Shown here: piece after piece, positions 14,710 through 25,649 of the stretch
How the letters are laid out: each line of letters starts with the position of its first letter
How positions within the stretch are numbered: position 1 is the stretch's first letter
Assembly: GCF_040412425.1 (NCBI RefSeq)
Contig: NC_089744.1
Span: 28,672,501-28,736,500 of the forward strand
Direction: 5' to 3'
Source: Macrobrachium rosenbergii
Taxonomy: Eukaryota > Arthropoda > Malacostraca > Decapoda > Palaemonidae
Length of the DNA stretch: 64,000 nt
Translations under genes and position numbers: made by a program
The notes under the pieces: generated by a model
The model's database searches: none
Seen by the model: only the letters and a program-made list of their open reading frames with translations
Told to the model about the DNA's origin: nothing

Positions 14710-14841
14710 CTAATTATGTTAATTATGTCTTTTTTTTTTTTTGGTAGCTCAATTGACAGGATTGTGTGGGTCTTAGGTTAAGCAAGGCAATATAAATTAT
14801 TAAAATTAATAATTAAATCATCAGCCGAATGATATATAAAA

Positions 14842-14845
<4 letters not shown>

Positions 14846-14899
<54 letters not shown>

Positions 14900-15035
14900 C
14901 ATATATGTATATATGTGTGTGTGTGTGTGTGCATATGTATATGCGTGAGGGAGTATATATATAAATATATGATTTTATATATATACATAGTATATATACT
15001 GTATATGTATATATACATACTGTATATGTATTTAT
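14846..15035. repeat. (TA)n-rich microsatellite tract
   Basis: TA run with CATATA, (TG)n and TACTGTATA interruptions. Confidence 0.85.
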
Positions 15036-15690
15036 ACTCCCTTTTGGGCGTGAAGGTCTGTACTAAGCAAGCTGTCCACCTCTATTACTTTACTCTTCTC
15101 CCCTGAGCAGATTTGTCCCATGCAATCTAACTAGCTACAAACCTACTTAACTCTAGAAAGGACATGAGCTTTAATCACTTACTGACAGAGTCATTACTGT
15201 ACTTAAAGGTGCTTACAGTTATTGTGTGCTACCTCTTATAATCGTGATGTTTTAGACCTAGCCAAATGGTACATTCTATGGTATCTCCTATCCTAACCTA
15301 TCCTAACACGGCCGTAGCCCCAATGTAAGGGACAATGAACTAGCTAAGTTACAAGGTTTTCTGCACTACAACTGATAGTTACTGGTTGGTACATGAGGAT
15401 TGCCTCATATAATAAATGCTTGCCTCACTGAGGTCTTAGGCCATGCGTGTCATGAGCTTCGTGGCTCTCTTCACAATAGTTTAGATGGGCTGATTTCAGT
15501 TATAGTGTACTTGTTGGAAGGTGTAAGTGACAAGGTTACTGCTACGATGTACTCAATCTGGTCTAGGCTACTGTATGGTAGAGATCACGCTGGCTACCTC
15601 CTCTGGGCAAGGGGCCAGGATCACTCTAAGATGGTAAGGCACTGTGCCGAGACGGCACTAGAGCCAGGATGAGCTCATGGCTCTGCAACT
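15036..15690. other. Non-genic, no feature recognised
   Basis: No recognisable domain. It may be distal internal sequence of the minus-strand LTR element next door, but no reverse transcriptase, RNase H or integrase motif was seen on either strand. Confidence 0.35.
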
Positions 15691-15899
15691 ACTGGGCTCT
15701 CTTCTGCCCCTTCTTCTTTTTCTTTGGGTTCCTCCAAGGCCTAACTACATTGGACCTGAGAGGTAATGAGGGCACCGACCCTGGGGAAAGGCCAGAAGGG
15801 CTAGCGGGCGCGAAGTCTGGTAGCTGCTGTGACAACCAGAGCGAGAGCGCTCTTGACCTCTGCATCCGAGGAGGCCAGTGTGTCTCCCAGAGAAGGTGT

Positions 15900-16559
15900 G
15901 ACAGGTTAATCCACCAGTGGTTCATCCTCTGGTGATGGATTGGGTGAAGAAGTGTCGGGTGCCGTAGGCTCTCTGGTTGCCATGATTAGTGCCTTGAGGG
16001 ATCCTGGATCTCCCGGAGGAGGATCCGCCTCATGATTTGAACTAGGCACAGGGTCCTCCTTAATTGGTGGTCCAATGTCCTTGCCGGATGGAGCGTGGCA
16101 CTGCTCAGTGCTCGCAAGTGTGACTGGTAGCGGTTGGGGGTCGGGCATGCCTGACAAGGGGTCCGGAGGTGCAATATCTCACGGACGGCTTGAATTTGGC
16201 TGCGGCAGAGATTCCTGCCCCAGCTGGAGATCAGAGCCTCTCAGAGAGTCTTGAGGAATGTCTGCTGGGCGTTGCTTACTTGGGCAGCCCTCCCAATTAG
16301 TGGAGTGGCCTGTCCACTTGCATGTCCTACAGCGGTACTGCTCCTCCTGAGCGTCTCTTCAGGGAGAGGAGGACCTCTTTGTTGGCTGTCCTTTTTGTGA
16401 ATGGAGAGGACTAGGCCAAGAACGGTTTGGTGTATGCCTTCCACTGACCACCGGTGGGCAGAAGGTTAGTTTCCTTCTTGGGGTTCTCTTACTGTCTGGG
16501 CCTCCATGGAGGAGGTAGCGTAGCTGTGAAGTGGCATTGGTAAAGGGCTTCCCCAGAGG
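15900..16559 (-). pseudogene. Retroelement polyprotein tail with CCHC zinc knuckle, broken
   Basis: This continues the same reading frame as the protease-side fragment through in-frame stops (one near 16359, another near 16187). At 16331-16284 the frame reads CRTCKWTGHSTNWEGC, a CX2CX4HX6C zinc-knuckle-like motif. Zinc knuckles of this kind bind nucleic acid and normally belong to the nucleocapsid part of gag, upstream of the protease; here one lies downstream. The rest is Pro/Ser/Asp-rich and low in complexity. It may be an extra domain of this family or the product of a rearrangement. No reverse transcriptase follows. Confidence 0.45.
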
Positions 16560-16784
16560 AGGTCCCAACCCAGCAGGATCCACTCCAGGCCGAATTCCAC
16601 CCACCATGCCAAGGCAGTAGGGCAGCGTGCCCCAAGGTGTCATGACCTGGAGCTTGACTGTGGGAATGGTAATGGTGTGGCCCTCTATCCACTTCACCTT
16701 CCACCAGGTTTTCTCGTCAACTGTGGCACCGACTGGCACTTGGGCCCTGGAAATTAAACTAATGTCTGCTGCGGTGTCTTCCAT
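16560..16784 (-). pseudogene. Retropepsin (aspartic protease) remnant
   Basis: The frame beginning MEDTAADISLIS (16784) carries the DTAAD-ISL pattern. This matches the D-T/S-G-A-D active-site loop of retroviral-type aspartic proteases with Gly replaced by Ala. About 60 residues further on, a one-frame shift exposes ILLGWDLLW, matching the conserved hydrophobic-G-x-D-L-L block near the end of retropepsins. Between them lie the TIPTVKLQV and GTLPYCLGMV strands expected of the fold. In such elements this protease cuts the Gag-Pol polyprotein. The frameshift and the Gly-to-Ala change argue that this copy is dead. Confidence 0.6.
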
Positions 16785-16984
16785 GACTGACCAGAAGAGT
16801 CACAGGCAAGCTAGAGCCCTTAAGGGGGGCCACCAAGATGAACTGGGTCTCCAGTCTCTTGAGGTTACAGTATCTTCTAGCCTGGCTGTGGAGAATGAGG
16901 TGCTAATGAGGTTGACAAACTTGGTGGTGGGGACATGATGTGGACAGGCTGGATGTCCAGCACTGTAGTGGCAACAGCACCACA

Positions 16985-18077
16985 GGATCAGCACGGGACC
17001 TTTGTAGGGCTTGGTGGACCTCGGTGACAGTTGGTGGAGAGGTTGAGTGAATGTAGATGGAGAGGAGTTCTGGCTGTTAGTAGGAGGCTGTTTACTAGTG
17101 CCTGAGCTTGTATCAACAACTCAGCTTCAGTGGCCCCCACCCTCTTACAGTGGGTGCACGGAGGCTTGCTAGGCAGTCCACTCTTTGGGCGAGTCGAGCC
17201 TGAGAGGTATCTGGGAGCCACTATCCACCACTGAGATGTGCTGTGGAACTGGTTGAAGGTTTCCCATGAATCAGCCATACGGCAGGCTTCCATAAGGGGG
17301 GTGGGTTGCTTATCATTTAGATATACTGCAGGGGCCCAGGCACACATTGGTAAAGATCCTCCAGCATGGTCCGATTGAAGAGGTCCTCGAACGTAGTGCA
17401 AGACAAGGAGTCGAACCAGCAGGTACCACACTGGGTCTTGTGACAGGCCCATTCAGTCCAGGACCAGCTAACTTCCTTGGCGAGACCTCGGAACCGCTGT
17501 CTCCATTTCACCAGGGTTATTTCATAGGCCTTCGTGATGACTAGACACTTCAACCATGTTGCCTCTCTGTCTTCTCCAGTGAGCAAAGGGCTGCCTTAGC
17601 TTTTCCCTCCATGTGCTTGGCTAGTTCTAAGGCCCTCTGTCTCAGTGGTGCTTTAGTTATCAAAGAGTGCCTCTATTTCCTCCAACCATGCTTCTGGCTC
17701 GTTCTCAGTCCACTTAGGGATGAGGGAATTAATACTCGAGATTGAAGCATTTGGTGCAGCAGGTGTGGGATTGGAGGCTTGGTTTATAGCCATAGCTTCG
17801 GCATTTTCTCTTCTCGTTCTTTCCAGCTCAAGCTCCTTTTCTTTGAGATCTAGCTCACGCTCTCTTTGCAGGCTAACTCATGCTGTCTTCTCCTTTCTTC
17901 TCTTTTGTCTTCCAGCTGCCTCTGTTGAGCTTCTTAATTCCACCGTTCCAGCCTTTCTTCCTTCTCTCGCTTGGCCAAGTCGTCCAGCAGTTCCTTAGCC
18001 CACTTGATGAGGTCCAATCCCGTGAGATCTGCCGCCATCCCCAGCTCCATGAAGGCTCTATGATTCTCTGTTGCCAT
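16985..18077 (-). pseudogene. Retrotransposon gag remnant with SCAN-like domain
   Basis: The start ATG at 18077 opens MATENHRAFMELGMAADLTG, followed by a Lys/Glu/Arg-rich coiled-coil-like stretch with a stop after about 46 codons (near 17938) and a frameshift near 17870. A segment around 17700 reads IPKWTENEPEAWLEEIEALF, typical of the region just before SCAN-like capsid domains. The 17586-17310 segment contains AYEITLVKWRQRFRGLAKE and FEDLFNRTMLEDLYQCVPGP. A frameshift near 17320 then leads to YLNDKQPTPLMEACRMADSW. These blocks line up in order with SCAN/capsid C-terminal domains of metazoan LTR elements, which mediate Gag multimerisation. A Cys-rich HYSAGHPAC block at about 16976-16940 may be a damaged zinc knuckle. 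The several stops and frame changes make it a pseudogene. Confidence 0.6.
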
Positions 18078-20348
18078 GGTTCTGGTGGGTAAGGGCGTCT
18101 ATCCGGGTTAACTGGACACACTTGGGCAGCGAGGAAGTGTCCCTCAGATTTAGGGTGACACTTCAGTGATGTGGCACCATTTCAATAAGGTGCACTGTGG
18201 TCGAGTGTGCCGTATAAAGGTCACACTGTTGGCACTCGGTATTGTTATGTAATGGTGTAAGCTTGGTCAGAAAAGGATTCTCCTCTGTGTTCCTGTTCTG
18301 GTTTTTGTCTTTTTTTCTTTTGGTGGCACTATGGTGCCAGTGCGTTCCTAGGAACAACACTTGATTTGTATTCAACTAATTTGGACAGAAGATAAGGGGA
18401 AAATGCACTCTACCCCAGCAGAGTGTAGCAAATGAGTGGGAGAGAAAGGGAAGATAAAAGAGAGAGAGAGAGAGATGTAAGCTATTCAGGTTGGAACAGT
18501 GCCTCAGATTGATGGCACTGTGGAAAAGAAAAAATAAATTGTGGTTGCTTTTGAGGCCCTCGTGACTGTCTAGTTCCTAGTACCAGCTGCTACTTCCTTT
18601 CATGCAGAGGGAGGAAGGCTACTTTTTTGCTTAGGTCTGGACAAAAGTCCACACTCATGACCGACAGCTTTCTATAACTGATTTTTGTGTGTGTGAGTTA
18701 GCTTAACTTGTCCTCATCTATCTGTGGGACAGAGGAGTTTCTTTTTATTTGGTTTAGTATAATTATTTACTCCTGTGTTGGCCTGTTCTTTCTATGAAGA
18801 CGGTGCACGTACTTCGGATTTATGGTTGAATGCTTACTTTAATGAGAGATGGAGGGAGATAGAGAGAGAGAGAAAGAGAAGTATTCAGCCAGCAAAGTTC
18901 GTGCTGCCTGAGAAAATAAGTAAAATTATTATAAATGCACACTGGCAAGTTTCTCATTTGAACATACGTCTTCTTGGGCTATGTTCGGGGGATTGTCCTA
19001 GCAATCTTAACTTTCCCTGTGGCCTGAGTCATATGTCTTATCCTGGGAAGTATGATTAAAATTACGTCGGTGTAATTGTATAGTGTATTTTTTTTTTTTT
19101 GTTATATATTTCCTAAATAAATCCTATCATTCCCTGACTAAATTATGTCTTGCTTTTATCTATTGTATGGAATCCTAACCTATTTCCTGTCTACGATCAG
19201 CAAATCTGTGTCTGGCTAAGATTTTGCAAGTAGGATTACTACGCAAAACAAAGTAGTTCCGAAGTGGCAATTGAAGCAGAGGCTATGGTGACTGGGTAGC
19301 CCCCATAAACCATTCACACAAACAACAACAACAAGGGTTTTAAGATGGCGGACAGGGAAGTGGTCAACCTGGTTCCCAAAATGTCAGACAGATCTTGTTA
19401 TAACACAGCGAAATTCAAAACAAACTGCTGGACACACACCGGCGGAGGAATACACGATCCTGAGGCACATTTGTTTCCCATGAAAAGCACAAGCACCCGA
19501 ATTCCTCTCATACAGTGAACGAAGCAAATGCAGGGATGTAAATTTTAACTAAATATACCAACGATGCAAAGGATTTTACGTTATGGAGATAGAAAACGAA
19601 ATTACCATGAGCTACGCTTTTCCTTTATTTTTTTTTTCCTTTCTCGCTCTAAATCGACTGTTTAATGATCCACCATGCTTACTACGGGTTCGAGGACACA
19701 AAAGGAATGGATCTGTGATGTCCTGATGGCCGGAATTTACGTTAACTGGAACTGCAAATTTTGAAATTAACTGTTGCCGTTCGCTTGCTATATTAACGAC
19801 ACAGAATTTTTATATGCTTCCCGCAATATGAAAACCTATTAACTCCGTTACGCTCGCTCGGCGGCCTCTTCTTAGTGACGAACAGGTTACTGCTTTTCGA
19901 AATTCAACAAACTTTGCAAATTTTGTCTGCCCTACCTACAAGACAAGCATTAGGCATACTTTCTCCGTTCTTTGTCGTGCAATAGTTAACTTGTTCAAAA
20001 ATCAATATCATGCATTAATCCTTGGCTGAGGAAAATAGTAAAATATTAAATATGACTTAATAACTTGGCTCACGACCTTGGGAAATATGTGGCTAGTTGC
20101 ATCTGAACTTGGCACAGTTTCTTTAAGACTGTGTAAATTGTAAATTATAAATTAGCTGCTCTCAATGCACACTTCCCTACCTACACTAATTTTTTTTATA
20201 CAATTGGTATCCTTACTGCTGTCATACCTTATCCTGTCTCCTTGTTTAGAAGAATTATCCTGAAATTAAATATGATCTGACTTTCTCTGCAATTGATTTG
20301 AAATTAATTTGATTCCCGATTTTTTTCCCTTTAGATTAACTAGAGCAT
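18078..20348 (-). other. Leader/internal region between gag remnant and LTR
   Basis: About 2.3 kb without a recognisable gene. It contains short (AG)n runs (18458-18474, 18858-18870), poly-T tracts and a CAA-rich patch near 19320. A gag leader this long is unusual, so part of it may be a later insertion. No inverted or direct repeat bounding such an insertion was spotted. Confidence 0.35.
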
Positions 20349-20366
20349 CCTGGCGAGGTACGCCAG
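20349..20366 (-). promoter_or_regulatory. Candidate primer-binding site
   Basis: Immediately inside the LTR edge, the minus strand reads CTGGCGTACCTCGCCAG. The sequence TGGCG right after the LTR's terminal TAACA is the layout expected of a tRNA-primed LTR retrotransposon. The segment is also a small palindrome (TGGCG/CGCCA), so the match may be partly fortuitous. Confidence 0.4.
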
Positions 20367-21494
20367 TGTTATGTTTGGGCTTTGGCTAATGAGTTTTTTA
20401 ATTAATTACTGTAGCCCTGCTCCGCTGAAGACATACGTCAACTGTCAATTGAAGCTAAAAGTTACCCCCAAAAGACAGACAATTACTTAATTGGGTTAGG
20501 TTGCCAGTCGGAACTATGATTGAATAATTGGATTATTTCTATAACAAATGAATTACATCAAACCCCTTTCATTACCCAACTAGTCCCAACAAAGAAAAAT
20601 GTGCTGTGATAGCGAGGGAAATTACATGAACCATTAGTCGATGTCTGACACAGTTAATTTCCCCAGCTTCACTAAAGAATAACGCAACAGTGTTCATACA
20701 CTAGCGGCTGCCGTACGAAGTTAGTATTGGTAAAGGATATTTCTCTTCCAAACAATGGTGATGTCAGGATCCAAGGCTTGCCTGAATTTTTACTTACACT
20801 TGACTTTCCCTAATTCCTACTTACTGCACAGGAATAGCTTATGCAATTTCACTAGGCAATGTTCATTATTCATAAACTAGACTTCATAAAAGAAGTATGG
20901 TTATACCAGGTTCTCTCGTAAACGGTGGCTGAAGGGAAAAAAATGGAAAAAATAAGTACAGTGGAAGAGATACTAGCAAATCAACGAAAATCTTGTCAAT
21001 TCCAGACTAACCATTTAAGCAGGTTGCTTGCACAATTCAACTGACGATCGAAATTCTCGAGGAATGCTTATTGTCGATTCACTTAGTAAAACAACAGACA
21101 GGGAAAGGACAAAGGACAGAGTTGCTCGGAGCACGGATGCGTGCTCGTTTTACGATGGTCGGTCTCTCTCTTCCAGGTCAGGTCAGGGCAGGGCTGGGCT
21201 GTTTGTCCGACGCTCGTCCATAGCCCCTGGCAGTCTGAAAAAATTGACACCGCCAAATGCATAGGACAGGGAAAAAGGAAGCTTAAGACCACTTTCACTA
21301 GAGGTTACTTGGTGAAAACCCTCCCTGTTGATTGAGGTCTCTAATGGTAACCTGTCCCCAACTAAGGACGTTACTTTTTTTGAAAACACAGCCTACCTTC
21401 TCTCGCCTGCATTCTCTTAGCTTCGACAGAGACACTTTCCTGTCTGTTAGAATGATATCCCTTACTAAAATAATGCAGAGAAGGGCGAACAGCA
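20367..21494 (-). repeat. LTR copy A (1,128 bp)
   Basis: It aligns with 51592-52706 along its whole length. Shared blocks include AGACAGACAATTACTTAAT, TGAATTACAT(C/T)AAACCCC, ACTAGACTTCATAAAAG, GGAAGCTTAAGACCAC and GGGCGAACAGCA. Both copies start TG and end CA on the plus strand. Orientation is taken as minus because copy B has AATAAA near its minus-strand 3' end and copy A is followed on that strand by a TGGCG site and gag. Copies are clearly diverged (roughly a quarter of sites by eye), so the insertions are old. The plus-strand right end abuts (TA)n. Confidence 0.75.
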
Positions 21495-21602
<108 letters not shown>

Positions 21603-21886
21603 TTAGATGGGAGTAATACTCGCTTTTAGTTATGACATTTCAGTTTTATATATATCAACCAATCAGTCATCTCCTGTGGGACTCATGGGGTTGCATAGGG
21701 CCTTTATAAACTTAACCCACTACCTTCTGTCCTGGGCTAACTCCTCAAGATATCCCTAACACTCATCTCCTGCTTCCCTCCTCATTGTCCTCAACCTCGT
21801 CTCCTTTGGCCTATCTCTACTTCTTCTACCAAGGGCAACCCACCCTGGTTTATCTTGTACTGTTCCCTGTCTTCTATACACATGGC

Positions 21887-22075
21887 CTAACCACTTCCAG
21901 CGTGAGTAGCATACTCATCGACCGGCTGCACCCCCGTTACTTCTCTAATTCTGCTATTTGATATCCTATCCCTCCAATTAATTCCTAATATTCTTCTGAG
22001 CACCTTATTTTCAAATGTTAAAAATTTGTTATCCGAAGTCACTCTACTGTACCATGGCTCATGCCCATAAATCAA
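21887..22075 (-). pseudogene. LINE C-terminal region remnant
   Basis: The frame reads MIYGHEPWYSRVTSDNKF, then FENKVLRRILGINWRDRISN and REVTGVQPV. This matches the region after the RT domain in many LINE proteins (hydrophobic-YG-x-E-x-W, then K-x-LRRILG-x-x-W-x-D-x-x-SN). It lies downstream of the RT in the same orientation but in a different frame. Past 21887 other frames give a GRRSRDRPKETRL-like basic patch and AQDRRQW, typical of LINE C-termini. Confidence 0.75.
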
Positions 22076-22246
22076 ATTTTTGTATGCACAGAAAAATTGC
22101 TATTATTCCAAATATTTTTAAGCATTCCCATTGCCTGATGAGCCTTTTTTAATCTTTCCATAAATTCTTTGCTCAGAGAACCATCTTTATCTAAATAAGT
22201 ACCTAAACATTTAAACTTATCCACTTGCTTTCAACCATGCTTTCAG

Positions 22247-23000
22247 TTAGACAATCCTATGCTTTTCAGTATTCATATTCATGGTTTCAGTTGTACCGCA
22301 GTTTATAACCAAACCAACCTTTCGACCTTCACCCACTAGACAATCCAACACTCTCTGCATCTTTTCTGGTCCCTCGCAGATCAAAACTATATCATCTGCA
22401 TAATGTAAGTCAAGAAGTTTCCCATTTTCTCCCCAGAGTATACCTGCATCTGTTTCTCTTTTAACCCTTCTCATAGCGTAATCCACGACCAATACAAACA
22501 ACATAGGAGACAGAATGCCACCATGAATCACACCAGACTTAACTTCAAAACGGATCACTCAAACAACCATCAACCATCACCTTGCAAGATGTGCCCTCAC
22601 AAACTTTTCCGGTATTCTTTGCCTCTCATGATTTTTCCCATGGTCCGTCTCGAAATTCTATCAAAGGCCTTTTCAAAATCAACAAAACAAAGGCTTAAAG
22701 AAGTCTTCATTTCATTAGCTTATTGCATTAAATGCCTAACTATGAAGATCCGATCATTGCAACCCCTCCCCTTTCTAAAACCGGCCTGTTCATCCCTCAG
22801 AGTACCATCAACCACTGGCTCCAACCTATTCAACAATACTCTACTGAAAATTTTCAGGGCTACAGGTGACAAAGTGATTCCCCTCCAGTTGCCACAGCTA
22901 CTCAGATCTCCTTTTTGTGGAACTTTAATGATCACACCACTCTCCCAACCTGATGTTATTATTCCTGTCACCCATATCTCATTGAATAATATCTTCAAGA

Positions 23001-23006
<6 letters not shown>
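22247..23006 (-). pseudogene. LINE reverse transcriptase, frameshifted
   Basis: A reverse transcriptase copies the element's RNA into DNA at the target site. Visible blocks in order: GVIIKVPQKGD and NWRGITLSP (fingers), LRDEQAGFRKGRGCNDRI (RT block 3), FVDFEKAFDRI (motif A with a catalytic Asp, 22690-22655), GILSPMLFVLVVDYAMR (motif B, with Gly-Gly-Ile where Gly-x-x-Leu/Met is usual), and LHYADDIVLI (catalytic YADD, 22402-22391). Frames change between blocks 3 and A and between A and B. An in-frame stop also lies near the junction, so it is non-functional. Confidence 0.85.

Positions 23007-23095
<89 letters not shown>
23006..23095. repeat. (TA)n microsatellite with short (CA)n tail
   Basis: TA run joined directly to the truncated 5' edge of the LINE. 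Confidence 0.95.
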
Positions 23096-23947
<852 letters not shown>

Positions 23948-25326
23948 ACTGGTACCCACAGTATTTAAATAACCCGTAACAAGTTGTTGGTGATACGAAT
24001 AAGCCTGGACCTATCACGTGTGTTCTTGGGCTTTTGTTAATTTCAAGTTACATCGGTATAACTTTCGTCACTGAAAATGAATTATTTCAGTATATATAGG
24101 CTCTATGAAACAGCTGCTGATCTTAAGGCAGATTTCGTAGTAGGTGTAATTAAAAGGCTTTGAGGCTGTATTGAGGCTATTGATTAGCTAATCCAGGCTT
24201 CCACTCTATAATTCACAAGATGGAGGTGCTTAATTTTTATGAACACCTGATAATTGATTGTCGGAATGCCTTACCTGTCAAGGATTGCTTACCCAGACAG
24301 CAACCTCCTCACACAGTGGTCTTCCATCAATTTGATATGTTAAGTTACCCAATTATAAACATGACAGGTAATAAATCAATGTCTTTTACTTTCATTCAAC
24401 CAGCTAATATGACAGAAGGCGAATGGTACTGAAAGTGAATGAGCAAACAAATATGGGACAGAAAATCGTACTTACATTTAGGGTGAAAAGTATCTAATGT
24501 GGTTCGTTTTTTTAAGAAATAGACGTGTTCTGCCTTGTTATCAGTATATTTTCAGACTTGAACGATAGAATACTCAGAGTAAAACACTGCAATTAACCAG
24601 AGTATGTGAGTTCTCTAAGGTTGCGTTAAGGTCTGTAATTTTGCCTTTGAACAATGTCTGTCATGACCCTTGGCTGCTGAAGGCACAGTCTCTTGAGTTT
24701 GATGCAAAACCTTTCGTGTACCTACTAATTAATCCACAGGGGGTAGTTTGCAGAACGACGACAGCAGGCTCTAACACTGCCTCCGAACGGCAGCATAGTC
24801 CATGTTTCCGAGGTTTAGTGTTTACATGGGGGAAGGGGGGATCCAGAGGAAGGTTAAACCCCCTCCCCAGGTCAGGTTTGGGCACGGCACCCGAATTCAG
24901 GTTAGGAATGGAAGGTCTGTTTAGGTCAGGGCACGGCATTCTAGGAAAGGTTTGCTCTCTTGCTGGGAAAAGTTCCGCATCGGTTTTAGAATAAACCACT
25001 TTTCAATCCTTCATCCTTTCTCCCCATCCTCTCGTCATCCACATATTCTTTCTCCTTTGTTCATTAACGAAAGTTTCGGGGACGTCACGACAGGTGACAC
25101 CCAGACTTAATGAAGAAGGCGAAACCATTTTCTCATGTTTTACCTTTATTTTTCTTTCCTCTGTTCGTTTCCTCGTTTCTTAATACGCTTTGCTGATTGG
25201 TCTGTTAATCCGTGTGATTTCTTTTTATCACTGACCCACATTCGTTCTCCTAAATACCTGGATGATAATTAAGTTATTTTTATATCCATTTCTTCATTTA
25301 TACTTTCTGCAAATCCAACTGCTTTT

Positions 25327-25328
<2 letters not shown>
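23948..25328. other. Non-genic, no feature recognised
   Basis: The small frames at 24220-24432 and 24641-24999 have no recognisable domain. A patch at 24860-24940 repeats (A/T)GGTCAGG-G(C)ACGGCA twice. I see no gene. Confidence 0.4.

Positions 25329-25379
<51 letters not shown>
25329..25379. repeat. (CT)n microsatellite
   Basis: Pure CT run of about 51 bp. Confidence 0.95.
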
Positions 25380-25385
<6 letters not shown>

Positions 25386-25649
25386 GTGTTAATTTGAGCC
25401 CCGTCGTTCCTTCTCTGCAATTACGTTATCAAATAAGCAATTTTCTCACTTTATGGAGGAAAAGGATGAGGAGGAGAAAAAAAGGGAGAAGGAAGGAAGG
25501 AAAGAAGAAACGTCCCTCAAAAAAAAAAAGATGGGGTTCTCGTAGCCATCACGCGATTCCTCGGTTGTATTTAAGATTTTTCGAACCCTTTTGCTAGAGC
25601 TGATGATGTTGTTATGGTCTGGTGTTTGGTTCCATTCTTTATGTCTGCC
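25380..25649. other. Non-genic flank with purine-rich tract
   Basis: Contains a purine-rich A/G stretch (25456-25530). The frame over it (Arg/Lys-rich) is compositional. The first 24-bp units begin just beyond. Confidence 0.4.

Larger units (their letters stand above)
15690..21494 (-). mobile_element. Decayed LTR retrotransposon (Gypsy-like), minus strand
   Basis: Read on the minus strand the order is: LTR (21494-20367), candidate primer-binding site (20366-20349), a 2.3-kb leader, a gag-like region with a SCAN-like domain (18077-16990), a retropepsin remnant (16784-16560), and a Pro-rich tail with a zinc knuckle (to about 15900). Several stops and frameshifts interrupt every part. Reverse transcriptase, RNase H, integrase and a 3' LTR were not found within the window. 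The LTR family is confirmed by a second copy at 51592-52706. Linking the LTR to this gag is an inference from position and orientation; the long leader could hide another insertion. Confidence 0.6.

Noticed and set aside
16627..16938. Plus-strand 103-codon frame over the retroelement
   Set aside because: It is a shadow of the minus-strand protease and gag fragments, which carry recognisable domains.
17310..18077. A host SCAN-domain gene
   Set aside because: It is followed by retropepsin, is frameshifted, and lies downstream of an LTR in the same orientation, so it is a retroelement gag.
24641..24999. Complementary 117- and 112-codon frames on opposite strands
   Set aside because: Likely chance in a GC-richer patch with a short internal repeat; no domain recognised on either strand.
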